Source: Pseudomonadota bacterium (lineage in GTDB: Bacteria > Myxococcota_A > UBA796 > SXON01). From it: a stretch of 64,000 nucleotides of DNA. The notes beneath the pieces were generated by a model. That model did not search any database. It was not told the DNA's origin and saw only the letters and a list, made by a program, of their open reading frames with translations. The position numbers were made by a program, and so were the translations under genes. Below are positions 7,731 to 17,493 of this stretch, piece by piece. The DNA is taken from positions 39,289 through 103,288 of the forward strand of contig JAUXQH010000158.1 of the NCBI GenBank assembly GCA_030685065.1, given 5' to 3'. How positions within the stretch are numbered: position 1 is the stretch's first letter; each line of letters opens with the position of its first letter.

Positions 7731-9347
7731 GTGCCACAGGTCCAGGTCCTCGTGGTCGGCGCCGGGCCTACCGGGCTCTGCACGGCCTTGGAGCTCGCGC
7801 GCCGCGAGGTGCCCTGCCGCGTCATCGACTGCGCACCCACGCGATCGATCGGATCGCGCGCGCTCGGCCTCCACGCCCGCACGCTCGAGGGCCTCGATCG
7901 GCACGGCCTCGCCGAGACCTTCCTGGCAGCGGGGCAGCCCGTTTCGCAGCTCCGCTTCGGGGCCGGGCCCCAGGAGCCCGTCGCGGTCGACCTCGGGACG
8001 CTCGACACCCGGTTTCCGTTCCTGCTCCTGCTCGCGCAGGCCGACACGGAGCGGCTGCTGACGTCCGCGCTCGCGTCCCTCGGCGTGCAGGTCGAGCGGG
8101 GCACCGCCCTGGTCGGGGCCACCGCCGCGGCCGAGGGGGTGCGGGTGCGGCTCTCGCGCGGCGGGGAGCCCGAGGAGGCCCACACCCGCTGGCTCGTAGG
8201 GGCGGACGGCGCGCACAGCCCGACGCGCCACGCGCTCGGCGTCGCGTTCCCCGGGCGGGCGTGGCCCCTGACCATCGCCCTCGCCGACGTGGACATCGGC
8301 GTCGACCTCGGGCCCGGCGAGGTGCTCGTTCACGCCACGCAACGCGGGCTCGTGGCGTTCGTCCCGTTCGGGCCGGCTCGCGTGCGGCTGATCGCCGTCG
8401 ACCATGCCGCGGCGCCGGATCGCGCCGAGGAGCCCACCCTCGCGGAGCTCCAAGCGCTCGTCGACGCCGTGCTCCCGGTCCCCGTGCACTTGCGCGATCC
8501 GACGTGGCTGGCGCGCTTCCGGCCGCAATCGCGGCTCGCCGCGACCTACCGGGTCGGCGACGCGTTCCTGGCCGGAGATGCCGCGCACGTGCACAGCCCG
8601 GCGGGCGGCCAGGGCCTGAACATCGGCATGGAGGACGGCTGGAACCTCGGGTGGAAGCTCGCGGCCGTGCTCCGTGGTGAGTCCCCCGCCACGCTCCTCG
8701 ATACCTACGAAACGGAGCGCCGGCCCGTCGCACGTTGGACCATCGGCTTCACCGACGCGCTGCTCCGCATGGCGACGGTGAACAGCCCCGCGCTGCTGGG
8801 GGGCCGCTCCCGCGTGGCCCGCGCCCTCGCGGGCACTTCGAGTACGCGCAAGGTGTTCGCGCGAGCCCTGTCGGGGCTCTCCATCGGCTACGGGCCGCCC
8901 ACGTCCACCCTGCGCCACCTGCTGGTGCCCGGGGGGGTCGGCACGGGTGCGCGCGCGCCCGACGTGGAGCTGCTCGCGCCCGACGGCCGTCGTGTGCGCA
9001 TCTACGCGCTGCTCGCCCGGCCCGGCTTCCACCTGATCCTCCTGGTGCGGCCGCACTACCACGTACGCCAGGCCCGTGACCTCGTGGCCGCGGTGAGCGC
9101 CCGGTTCGGGGGCCGGGTGATCCCCGCGGTGGTGTGGACGGAGGGAGCACCCGCCAACGTCGGCGACGCGCCCGGCTTCACGGACATCGGCGGGCGCCTC
9201 CGCCGCGCCTACGGCGTCGAGCCCCCGGCCGCGCTCCTCGTGCGCCCCGACGGCTACCTGGCGGCCCGCACGGGCCTCTCGGTCGACCAGGTCGTCCAGG
9301 CGCTCGCCGCGTGGGTGACGCCGATTCTGGGCCCTGCGGGCGCCTAG
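7731..9347 (+). CDS. FAD-dependent aromatic-ring monooxygenase (PHBH-like) with thioredoxin-like C-terminus
   Basis: The 538-residue protein starts at a GTG (7731) preceded by GGAGG. The FAD dinucleotide fold is VLVVGAGPTGLCTALELARR. The middle DG motif is LVGADGAHSPTR, and the ribityl-binding GD motif is FLAGDAAHVHSPAGGQGLNIGMEDGWNLGWKLA. These three motifs define class A flavin monooxygenases such as PHBH, PgaE and MHPCO. The last 150 residues (from about APDVELLAPDGRRVRIYALL) look like the thioredoxin-fold domain found in polyketide and phenol hydroxylases. The aromatic substrate is not evident. The stop codon shares CTAG with the convergent radical SAM gene. Confidence 0.88.
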   Translation: MPQVQVLVVGAGPTGLCTALELARREVPCRVIDCAPTRSIGSRALGLHARTLEGLDRHGLAETFLAAGQPVSQLRFGAGPQEPVAVDLGTLDTRFPFLLLLAQADTERLLTSALASLGVQVERGTALVGATAAAEGVRVRLSRGGEPEEAHTRWLVGADGAHSPTRHALGVAFPGRAWPLTIALADVDIGVDLGPGEVLVHATQRGLVAFVPFGPARVRLIAVDHAAAPDRAEEPTLAELQALVDAVLPVPVHLRDPTWLARFRPQSRLAATYRVGDAFLAGDAAHVHSPAGGQGLNIGMEDGWNLGWKLAAVLRGESPATLLDTYETERRPVARWTIGFTDALLRMATVNSPALLGGRSRVARALAGTSSTRKVFARALSGLSIGYGPPTSTLRHLLVPGGVGTGARAPDVELLAPDGRRVRIYALLARPGFHLILLVRPHYHVRQARDLVAAVSARFGGRVIPAVVWTEGAPANVGDAPGFTDIGGRLRRAYGVEPPAALLVRPDGYLAARTGLSVDQVVQALAAWVTPILGPAGA

Positions 9348-11023
9348 GCCGGGAAACGCGCCCAGATCGTGCGCATCGGCTCCTTCAACACGTCCCCGAT
9401 CTGGCGGGAGAGCGTCGTGTCCTCCACGGACACGGTCAGGTGGCCGTCCCACGAGAGGGCGGGCGCGATGACGTCCGGTCGCGGCGCGCCCCGACGAGCC
9501 CCGACGGCCGCGGCGCGCGTCGTGAGGAGATCGGCGTAGGCTCCGTTGGCGAACGCCGACCGCACCGGGTCGATCCACACCTCCGCGCGCCCGAGGAGCC
9601 GCACGTGTTCGTCGCGGAGCAGCAACCCCGAGGTGACGACGCGGACCTGGTCCGCGATGCCGTCGAGCGCGTCCCAGACCACCGGGAACTCCGGGTGCAG
9701 CAGAGGCTCGCCGCGCCAGGTGAGCGACACCGTTCGGAAGCGGAGCCGCGCCTCGCGGAGCCCGTCGCGCACGTGCGCCACCACGTCGGCCCCGAGAAAG
9801 CCGCGGCCGAAGTCGAGGTAGCGGCGGTCACGGAGCTCGAGCAGGCGGTCGGGCGCGGCGAAGCAGGCGTCGATGGGCACGGGGGAGGTGGCGAACAACG
9901 CGCGCGTCCGGAGGTGAGCCGGATCGTCGGGGGTGTCGGAGAGCTCGAGCGTGAGCGTGCCCTCGACCGTACGCGCGGGGAGCGCGCGCGCCACCTTCGC
10001 CCGCAGCGGCGCGGTCACGTTCTCCACGAGGCCCTTCGCGATGCGCGTCGCGGAGTCGCTCTCCGTGCGCAGGTAGCAGCCCTGGATGCACGGCGTGGTG
10101 CAGGTCTTCACCACCGCCCGCCGCTCGCGCAGGGCGGGCGAGCGCCACAGCTCGCGGAGGGTCAGCTCGCGCACGCTCCCGAACCGCCCGGCGAGAAAAT
10201 CGAGCTTCCCGTCGCACATGATCACGCTGCCGTCGGCGTTGACGTACAGCTCCTTCCAGCCCGCCCAGCAGGGCGCCTCGAGCGGCCCCAACCCGTCGCG
10301 GTAGTAGCGGGGCACGAGCGGAAGCGCGTGACGATTCATCACGAGCGGGTGCTCGCCGAGGGCCGCGCAGACCGCCTCGAGCTTCGGGAGCTGCTCGGGC
10401 GCGAACCACATCCCGCCCACGTCGGAGTCCTCGTCGCTCCGGAACAGGTGCAGCACCTGCAGTCCCGAGAACCCCTCCTCCTCCAGGAGCGCGACCAGGT
10501 CGAGGTACTCGTCGAGGTTCTTCGCGTGGAGGATGCTGTTCGCGCAGATCTTCCGGCGCGGGTTCCCCGCCGCGGCGTCGGCCTCGCGCAGGCGCCGATA
10601 GCCGGCGATCGTTCGCTGGAACGTTCCCTTTCCGCGCACGCCGTCGTGGGTCTCCTGCAGCCCGTCGATCGACACGTTGATGTGCAGCTTCTCGGTCGGG
10701 ATCGCCGCGATCCGCGCCGCCCGCGCCGCCGTGATCAGCGTGCCGTTCGTCGTGAGCGTGGTGTACAGGTCCCGCCGCGCGGCGTGGGCGAGGATGTCCT
10801 CGAGGTCCTGCCGGATGAAGGGCTCGCCGCCGAGCGGGTTGAACACCTTCACGCCCCAGCTCGCGGCCTGGTCGACCAGATCGATCACCTCGCCGCGCGA
10901 CAGCTCCGGAGCGTCGTAACAGGTGGTGCACATGACGCAGCTGAGGTTGCAGCGCAACGTGAGGTTGATCGACAGCCAGTCGGGGGGCGCGAGCGAGCGG
11001 TTCAGCAGGCGCGAGCCGTACAT
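9344..11023 (-). CDS. Radical SAM/SPASM protein with a degenerate second radical-SAM-like half
   Basis: The ATG at 11023 gives 559 residues; a GTG at 11038 is an alternative. The cluster motif is RCNLSCVMC (CxxxCxxC, residues about 22-29). The GGEP motif is NPLGGEPFIRQDLE. SPASM-type cysteines follow in CWAGWKELYVNADGSVIMC and CTTPCIQGC. From about residue 370 a second, similar-looking half begins but has no Cys triad. SLTWRGEPLLHPEF resembles a GGEPLLHP motif, VVTSGLLL resembles TNGTLL, and DGHLTVSVEDTTLSRQIGDV resembles a SPASM strand with the cysteines missing. The enzyme is last in a four-gene minus-strand run. Substrate unknown, possibly a peptide. Confidence 0.85.
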   Translation of the reverse strand: MYGSRLLNRSLAPPDWLSINLTLRCNLSCVMCTTCYDAPELSRGEVIDLVDQAASWGVKVFNPLGGEPFIRQDLEDILAHAARRDLYTTLTTNGTLITAARAARIAAIPTEKLHINVSIDGLQETHDGVRGKGTFQRTIAGYRRLREADAAAGNPRRKICANSILHAKNLDEYLDLVALLEEEGFSGLQVLHLFRSDEDSDVGGMWFAPEQLPKLEAVCAALGEHPLVMNRHALPLVPRYYRDGLGPLEAPCWAGWKELYVNADGSVIMCDGKLDFLAGRFGSVRELTLRELWRSPALRERRAVVKTCTTPCIQGCYLRTESDSATRIAKGLVENVTAPLRAKVARALPARTVEGTLTLELSDTPDDPAHLRTRALFATSPVPIDACFAAPDRLLELRDRRYLDFGRGFLGADVVAHVRDGLREARLRFRTVSLTWRGEPLLHPEFPVVWDALDGIADQVRVVTSGLLLRDEHVRLLGRAEVWIDPVRSAFANGAYADLLTTRAAAVGARRGAPRPDVIAPALSWDGHLTVSVEDTTLSRQIGDVLKEPMRTIWARFPA

Positions 11024-11055
11024 CCGGGCGTCGTGCACGAGCTCGCGCGTGGACC

Positions 11056-13515
11056 TCAAGGGGAGGCGGGCATGGCCGCGATCCACGTGCGAATCGTCGC
11101 GATGGCCTCGACGTCCGGCTCCCACACCGACAGGCGCGGCATGTCGGTCGCCTCGAGGATGCCGACGAGCGCGCTGCCGTCGGGATCGCCGGGCGCGACG
11201 AGCGGCAGCCCGTCGTTCTCGTAGGGGTTGGCGTTCCAGTACTCGGCGTGCGCGTCGAGCAGGCCCGTGTCGAGGGCGGAGTACCGGAAGTCGAGCGTCA
11301 CGACCGACACCATCGAGACCACCCCGGCCGGCTGGTGGCAGAACGCGCAGTTGCCGTGCAGGTAGCCGCGCACCTCGGCCTCGACGGGATCGGCGATGTC
11401 GAGCTCCGGCGCGGGGCCGTACGGCGCGTCGAGCGCCTCGGCGATGGCGGCGAGGCCCTCGTCCCCGAGCTGGAAGGGCTCCACACCCAGCGGCGCGTCC
11501 TGGCCCGAAGTGGCCTCGTGGCACACCGCGCACGCGTACTGCGAGGGGACGGTGTAGGGCTCACCCGAGGGCAGGATGAGGTCCTGGCGAGTGCCGTCGG
11601 TGAGGTAGGCGTCGTCCCCGCTCCACACGTAGGTCGCGCCGATCCAGGCGCCGTCGCGCTTCTCGAGCAGGCGGGTCTCCACCGGGAGGCCGTCCATCGT
11701 GAAGCGCTTCCACAAGCGCGTCCCCTCCGGGTAGACCCAGGCCTCCGGGTCCGTCGTGTCGATGGCCGTGCCCACCGGGAGCTCGAGCCAGCGCTGCTTC
11801 TCCGCGCCGTTCGACCACAGCGGGTAGCGCACCTCGTAGGGGATGCCGCCGGGGGCGGCGTCGGAGAGACGGGCTCCCGCGTCACCGATGCGCGTCCGTT
11901 CGGCGCGGTAGCCGAGCCGCCACACGCCGCCGGCGAGGGAGACGGCGTAGACCGAACCGTCCGGGGCCTCGGTCATCGCGAGCACGTAGGGGAGAAACGC
12001 GAGGGGAACGTCGTCGAGGAGCACGCCCGTGTCGTCGAGCGCAGCGCCACGGACCCAGCCATCGAACACGTCTGCGTAGAGCAGGACGCCGTCCAGGCGG
12101 CCTGCGAACGCCCTGCCCGAGACGCGGACCCCGATCATCGGAGTGTTCTCGATGCCCGTGCGGCCGGGACCGTCGCGATCCTCCAGGGGAAACGCGGAGT
12201 CCTCGTTCTCCCACCACAGGAACGGATCGTCGAAGATCCCCGCTTCGTCCGGCCCTTCCGCGCGCGGGTAGCCGAAGTTCATCCCGGCGCCGGTGTAGAG
12301 GTTGACCTCTTCGTAGAAGTCGCTGCCCGCGTCCGCGACGCAGATGCCGCTGCCACAGTCGGCGAGCCGCCACGGATTCCGGAGCCCCTTCGCCACGATG
12401 TACGGGTTCTCGAAGCCGGCGTCCAAGCCCGGCGACAGCGTGCCGTCCTCCCCGATCGCGAAAGCGAGGAGCTTCTGGCCGGGCTGCACCTCTTCCTGCG
12501 GATTGCCGTCGATGGTCGGGCCGATGCCGAGGTAGAGCAACGGCTCCGCCGACTCTCCCTGCCAGAAGAGGAGGTCTCCCCCCGCGTGTCCACCGAGGAG
12601 CGGGCAGTCCATCTGCATCAGCTCTTCGGTGGCGGTGACGGCGAACGGCTCGAGCGTGAGGGCGTGCCGCGCGATGACGCAGGTGTGGTTGGTCCACGTG
12701 TAGAGCCAATCGTGCGTGCCGTCGCCGAACCGGGGGTCGAGCGCGAGCGACACGAGATCGTCGGGGTTGTAGAGGGTCACCGTCCCGAGGACGGCGCCGC
12801 TCGCGGGGTCGACGTGGGAGAGCTCTCCGAGGAGCGTCGCGACGAGCAGCGTGCCGTCCGCCACGGCCTCGATGTCGGCCGGCATGAGCACGTCGGCCAC
12901 GCGCTCGAAGGAGTAGCCACCTTCGAGCGGTCCCTCGAGGGTGATGCTGGAAGTACCGGCGGGGCCTACAGATTCGCCGTCGTTCGGGGTGAGGGCGCAC
13001 GTCCACGCCGACCCCATCGCGGTGCGCGAGAGGGGGACGATCAGCTCTTCGATCGTGGTGCCGACGTCGGAGGTGATGGTGCTGGTGTAGGTGACCGGGT
13101 CCGCATCTGCGTCCTCCGAGAGCGCCAGGATCGAGCACTCCAGGCCGTCCCTGGTGAGGGAGAGGTCCACGAGCGGGGCGGTGGGGAGCGTGTTCACGAC
13201 GGTGACCGCGGCGGACGCGGCGCTCACGCTCGCCGTCCCCTCCTTGCTGGCCGTGACCTCGACGTACACGGTCTGGCCCTTGTGGAAGGAAATTCCCGTC
13301 AGGCTGGCGGAGGTCTCCCCGACGACCGTCCCGTCCACGAACCAGGCGAACGCGAGGTCACCGGTGGCCCCGACCACGGTGGCGGTGAGAACGTCATTGG
13401 TCTGGGGAGACGTGGGGGACAACGCGACCGAGCCGATCTCGGCGGGCGCGACCGCCGGCTTGTCCGGCTTGTCCGGCCCCCCATCACAGCCGAGCGCGAG
13501 CAACCAGAGCAACAT
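11056..13515 (-). CDS. Exported beta-propeller lipoprotein with two CxxCH haem motifs (sugar-dehydrogenase-like)
   Basis: The 819-residue protein has a lipoprotein signal (MLLWLLALGCDGG, lipobox Cys at about 10) and GGAG placed before the start. Residues 25-190 look like one or two Ig/PKD-type domains (SPTSPQTNDVLTATVVGATGDLAFAWFVDG). Residues about 205-540 match the soluble glucose/sorbosone dehydrogenase propeller (FERVADVLMPADIEAVADG, VAKGLRNPWRL, GAGMNFGYPRAEG). The C-terminal third contains CAVCHE and CAFCHQ, two CxxCH motifs of cytochrome c type. It is probably an outer-membrane or periplasmic redox enzyme. The substrate is unknown, and a dehydrogenase role is inferred from the fold. 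Confidence 0.8.
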   Translation of the reverse strand: MLLWLLALGCDGGPDKPDKPAVAPAEIGSVALSPTSPQTNDVLTATVVGATGDLAFAWFVDGTVVGETSASLTGISFHKGQTVYVEVTASKEGTASVSAASAAVTVVNTLPTAPLVDLSLTRDGLECSILALSEDADADPVTYTSTITSDVGTTIEELIVPLSRTAMGSAWTCALTPNDGESVGPAGTSSITLEGPLEGGYSFERVADVLMPADIEAVADGTLLVATLLGELSHVDPASGAVLGTVTLYNPDDLVSLALDPRFGDGTHDWLYTWTNHTCVIARHALTLEPFAVTATEELMQMDCPLLGGHAGGDLLFWQGESAEPLLYLGIGPTIDGNPQEEVQPGQKLLAFAIGEDGTLSPGLDAGFENPYIVAKGLRNPWRLADCGSGICVADAGSDFYEEVNLYTGAGMNFGYPRAEGPDEAGIFDDPFLWWENEDSAFPLEDRDGPGRTGIENTPMIGVRVSGRAFAGRLDGVLLYADVFDGWVRGAALDDTGVLLDDVPLAFLPYVLAMTEAPDGSVYAVSLAGGVWRLGYRAERTRIGDAGARLSDAAPGGIPYEVRYPLWSNGAEKQRWLELPVGTAIDTTDPEAWVYPEGTRLWKRFTMDGLPVETRLLEKRDGAWIGATYVWSGDDAYLTDGTRQDLILPSGEPYTVPSQYACAVCHEATSGQDAPLGVEPFQLGDEGLAAIAEALDAPYGPAPELDIADPVEAEVRGYLHGNCAFCHQPAGVVSMVSVVTLDFRYSALDTGLLDAHAEYWNANPYENDGLPLVAPGDPDGSALVGILEATDMPRLSVWEPDVEAIATIRTWIAAMPASP

Positions 13516-13568
13516 GAGGCTCCCCTATCGTTCGCTCCACGCCCGCGCCCGCGCCATCCCGGCCCCGA

Positions 13569-14438
13569 TCAGGCGGCCTTGGCGACGGCGGCGCCGCGGA
13601 AGGCGGAGCGCTCGAACGCGCGCGCGAACAAGATGGGGTAGAGCGCCAGCATTCCCCACGAGAACATGCCGAGATCCATCGTGAGCGCGATGCCGAGGTG
13701 CATGGCGGCGCCGGCGATGGCCCAGTACGGCGCGAACCGGGTGAACACGAGCGGCGCGGAGACCTCGAGGGCGATGGTGCCCCATCCGAGGAAGCGGAGC
13801 ACCGGCCAGAACGGCAGCGCCGCTTCGGGATCGACATGGGCGGCCAGCGGATCCCCCATGACCCGGTAGAGCACCGGGGTGCCCTCCCACGCGAGCCAGG
13901 CGGGCTGCTGCTGCAGCTTGGCGACGCCCGCGGAGAGGTAGACCAGCACGAGCAGGAAGCGGATCGTATCCGCGGGCCAGGCGGGGATGCGATCGCTCCG
14001 CGCGCCGGTGAGCGCGAGCCGGCGATGCGACCCGCTCAGGACGATGAGGAGGAGCGCGCTGCGGAGGAGCCTGTCGATCGCGCGGTCGCCGGGCGGGTAG
14101 AGGTGGCCGAGCTGCGCGTAGGCGAGGAGCCCCAGCACGAGCGCCGGGCGCGTCCAGACGCCGAGGGCCGCGAGCGACAGACAGACCAGCGTGACGACGT
14201 ACGCGGCGGGCCCCCCCCAGAGCGGCGAGAGCGCGACGAGCACGTTGGCGGAGTCCTGCACGACCGACAGGCCGCCGGCTTCCGACGGCCGGAAGATCGT
14301 CTGGAGCAGCCCCAGCCGGCCCACCTGGAGCAGGTCCGCGAGGATGGCCACGCACGCGAGGACCCGTACGAGCGCGAGCGGGCGCGCGTCCATCTCGCGG
14401 CTGGTGAACGACACCCAACGGGCCCAGGGCCACCTCAT
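13569..14438 (-). CDS. HTTM-domain membrane protein (vitamin-K-dependent carboxylase-like family)
   Basis: The 289-residue protein starts at an ATG (14438) that overlaps the upstream stop by four bases. It shows about six hydrophobic helices. The HTTM features visible are a start with REMDARPLALVRVLACVAI, DRLLRSALLLIVLSGSHRRLAL, and FLLVLVYLSAGVAKLQQQPAWLAWEGTPVLYRVM. The last of these holds the Gly-x-x-Lys signature preceding the Trp/Gly loop. The family includes vitamin-K gamma-carboxylase homologues and many bacterial proteins of unknown activity; the carboxylase catalytic role is not established for these. The upstream 195-residue anchored protein is probably its partner. Confidence 0.8.
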   Translation of the reverse strand: MRWPWARWVSFTSREMDARPLALVRVLACVAILADLLQVGRLGLLQTIFRPSEAGGLSVVQDSANVLVALSPLWGGPAAYVVTLVCLSLAALGVWTRPALVLGLLAYAQLGHLYPPGDRAIDRLLRSALLLIVLSGSHRRLALTGARSDRIPAWPADTIRFLLVLVYLSAGVAKLQQQPAWLAWEGTPVLYRVMGDPLAAHVDPEAALPFWPVLRFLGWGTIALEVSAPLVFTRFAPYWAIAGAAMHLGIALTMDLGMFSWGMLALYPILFARAFERSAFRGAAVAKAA

Positions 14439-15022
14439 CCGGGCGCGACCTCCCACGCGGGCGCGGAGGCGACGTAGCGGTGGTGGACGGTCGCGTCCCG
14501 GCCCGGAAACGGGGCCTCCGTGCACACGAGCTCCACCCGTTCGACGGCCGGGCGCTCTGCGCGCGCGCGCGCCACGATGAGCCGCCCGAGCCCCAGCCAG
14601 TTGGGCCCGTTCGCGGATGCGCAGGTGCTCTCGACCACCGGTCGGATGCGACGGTTTCGCAGCACGTCGGCGAGCCACGGGTAGGCCGGGTCGGCGCTGC
14701 GGTGGACGAGCTCGTGGTCCAGGTGCACCTCCAGGCGGCGCACCTTCGACGGGCCGTCGCGATAGAGGAACCACTCCTGGCTCACGCGGAAGGGGCGTTG
14801 AAGCGGCGAGAGCGCGTTCACCACGGGGAGGCGCACCTCCCGGTTGAACCGGGTCACGACCAGGCCGACGGTCTCCCACGGCTCCCCGTTCCGCGACCGC
14901 CACGCCGCCTGGTCCGCGGCGCTCCGCAGCGTCTTCGCGTCGAGGAAATCGAGCCCGGGCGTGCCGAGGAGCGCGAGGAGCCCCCACAACGCGAGGATCA
15001 GGGCGGCGCGGAGGTTGGACAT
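14435..15022 (-). CDS. Membrane-anchored exported protein, partner of the HTTM protein
   Basis: The protein has 195 residues with an N-terminal hydrophobic anchor (LRAALILALWGLLALLGTPGLDFLD). The remainder is soluble with strand-like stretches (VRRLEVHLDHELVHR, RRIRPVVESTCASANGPNWLGLGRLI, VERVELVCTEAPFPGRD) and two Cys in the second half. I do not recognise a family. The stop overlaps the HTTM gene by four bases, a tight coupling suggesting that the two proteins work together at the inner membrane. It is the first gene of the minus-strand run, and a TAGACT box at 15048-15053 would give it a leader of about 19 bases. Confidence 0.65.
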   Translation of the reverse strand: MSNLRAALILALWGLLALLGTPGLDFLDAKTLRSAADQAAWRSRNGEPWETVGLVVTRFNREVRLPVVNALSPLQRPFRVSQEWFLYRDGPSKVRRLEVHLDHELVHRSADPAYPWLADVLRNRRIRPVVESTCASANGPNWLGLGRLIVARARAERPAVERVELVCTEAPFPGRDATVHHRYVASAPAWEVAPG

Positions 15023-15047
15023 GCGAGGGCGGCGTCTCGGGGGGCGC

Positions 15048-15070
15048 AGTCTAAGACGATGTCGTAGACT
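15048..15070. promoter_or_regulatory. Inverted pair of TAGACT -10 boxes
   Basis: TAGACT occurs on the minus strand at 15048-15053 and on the plus strand at 15065-15070, 11 bases apart and facing outwards. The plus box is six bases before the ATG at 15077, which fits a leaderless transcript. The minus box is 25 bases before the ATG at 15022, which leaves a short leader. The two promoters would overlap at their -35 regions. Confidence 0.5.
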
Positions 15071-15076
15071 CCGCCG

Positions 15077-16459
15077 ATGCGCGTCCTCGTCGTCCATCAT
15101 GGTCCGCTCCCCCGCAGCGGCGCGCCCGTGACGGGCGGGGCCCGGCGGGCCGCGGTCCACGTCGATGCGCTCCGGGGCGCGGGGCACGACGTCCTCACGC
15201 TCTCGCGCGCGCAAGACGACGTGGATCCCCTCGCGTTCGGCGCGCTCCCCGGCTTCCGCACCGCGGGAGACCTCGCGCGGCTCGCCGCGGCCTCGGCGCC
15301 CGACTGGATCCTGTGCGTCGCGCCCGAAGAGGCCCCGGCGCTCGCCGGAGTGGCCCCCCTGGTCGTCGATCTGTACGCGCCGCGCGTGCTCGAGGCCGCG
15401 TTCGAGGGGCTGCAACGGGAGGAGGCCGGCCGCGCCCTCGCGGCGATCGAGGCCGCCGACGAGGTGCTCTTCTCCAACCCGCGTCAGCGCTGGCTCTGGA
15501 CCGGCCTGCTCGGCGTGGGCGGCTGGAACCTCGCGGAGCCCGCCGGCCTCCTCGTCCCCCTCGCGGCGCTGGCGGGATCGCCGCGTGGGCCCGGAACTGG
15601 CCGGCCCACCTTCGTGGTCGGCGGCCGGAGCTGGCCCTGGCAGGACGCCACCGACACGCTCCGCCGCGCCGTGGCCGTCGTGGGCGGGCGCGCCGACATC
15701 GTGTCCGTGGGCCTGCCCGCGGTGGAGGGCGTCCGCGCCTCGCCTCACACCACGCTCGACGCGTGGCTGGACCTCCTGGCGAACGCCACCGTCGCGCTCG
15801 ACCGCTATGCGCCCAACCCCGAGCGCGCGCTGGCGCAGAGCTTTCGGCAGATGGACTACCTGGGGGCGGGGCTCCCTCTGATCACGGATCCCGACACGCC
15901 GCTCGCGGACGCGGTGCGCGAGGCCCGCGCCGGGTGGGTGGACGAGCCGCTCGAAGAGGCGATCGAGGCCGCGCTGGTGACTCCGCGTTCGTCGGCAGCG
16001 TTGGCGGCGCGCTACGCGCCCGCGGTCACCGAGGCGCCGCTGCTGGCCTGGGTTCCCCGCCGGCGGGAGCGCCCGTGGACGTTCCTCGGCCGCGGGGCTC
16101 GTCTGTCAGGGGCGGAGGGCCGCGCGGAGCGGGACCGGGCCGCGCGCGAATGCGCCGAAGCCGAGCTCGCACGCAAGCGCACGGAGGTGGACGACCTCCA
16201 CCTGCAGCTCCGCGCGCTGACCTCCTCGGTCAGCGCCCTGTCGACGGCGATGGTGGACGTCGCGGGCTTCCGTCGGGAGACCGTCGCGGTCCTCGGCACG
16301 CGCCTTGCGGCCGAGTCCGACGAAGCCGAGCATCTTCGGAGAGAACTCGCGATTTCGCAGGCCAACCTCGAGAAGAAGGATCTCGAGCTCGGGCGTCTCC
16401 AGCAGGAGCGTGACCGCTTGGGGCGGGCCTTCACATTCTTGCGACCAAATCGGGGCTGA
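15077..16459 (+). CDS. Glycosyltransferase-like protein with C-terminal coiled coil
   Basis: The 460-residue protein begins MRVLVVHHGPLPRSGAPVTGG, the usual first strand and loop of GT-B enzymes. VDALRGAGHDVLTLS follows, and a C-terminal GT-B part has ANATVALDRYAPNPERALAQSF, RQMDYLGAGLPLI and TDPDTPLADAVREARAGWV, resembling the nucleotide-sugar-binding lobe. Clear donor-binding residues are not seen, so activity is uncertain. The last 110 residues form a charged coiled coil (RAERDRAARECAEAELARKR and on). This may tether the enzyme to a larger assembly. It has a leaderless promoter. The neighbours do not define a polysaccharide cluster. Confidence 0.65.
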   Translation: MRVLVVHHGPLPRSGAPVTGGARRAAVHVDALRGAGHDVLTLSRAQDDVDPLAFGALPGFRTAGDLARLAAASAPDWILCVAPEEAPALAGVAPLVVDLYAPRVLEAAFEGLQREEAGRALAAIEAADEVLFSNPRQRWLWTGLLGVGGWNLAEPAGLLVPLAALAGSPRGPGTGRPTFVVGGRSWPWQDATDTLRRAVAVVGGRADIVSVGLPAVEGVRASPHTTLDAWLDLLANATVALDRYAPNPERALAQSFRQMDYLGAGLPLITDPDTPLADAVREARAGWVDEPLEEAIEAALVTPRSSAALAARYAPAVTEAPLLAWVPRRRERPWTFLGRGARLSGAEGRAERDRAARECAEAELARKRTEVDDLHLQLRALTSSVSALSTAMVDVAGFRRETVAVLGTRLAAESDEAEHLRRELAISQANLEKKDLELGRLQQERDRLGRAFTFLRPNRG

Positions 16460-16491
16460 CGGAAGGGCATCCCCGTGTCACGGTGGCGCCC

Positions 16492-17493
<1,002 letters not shown>

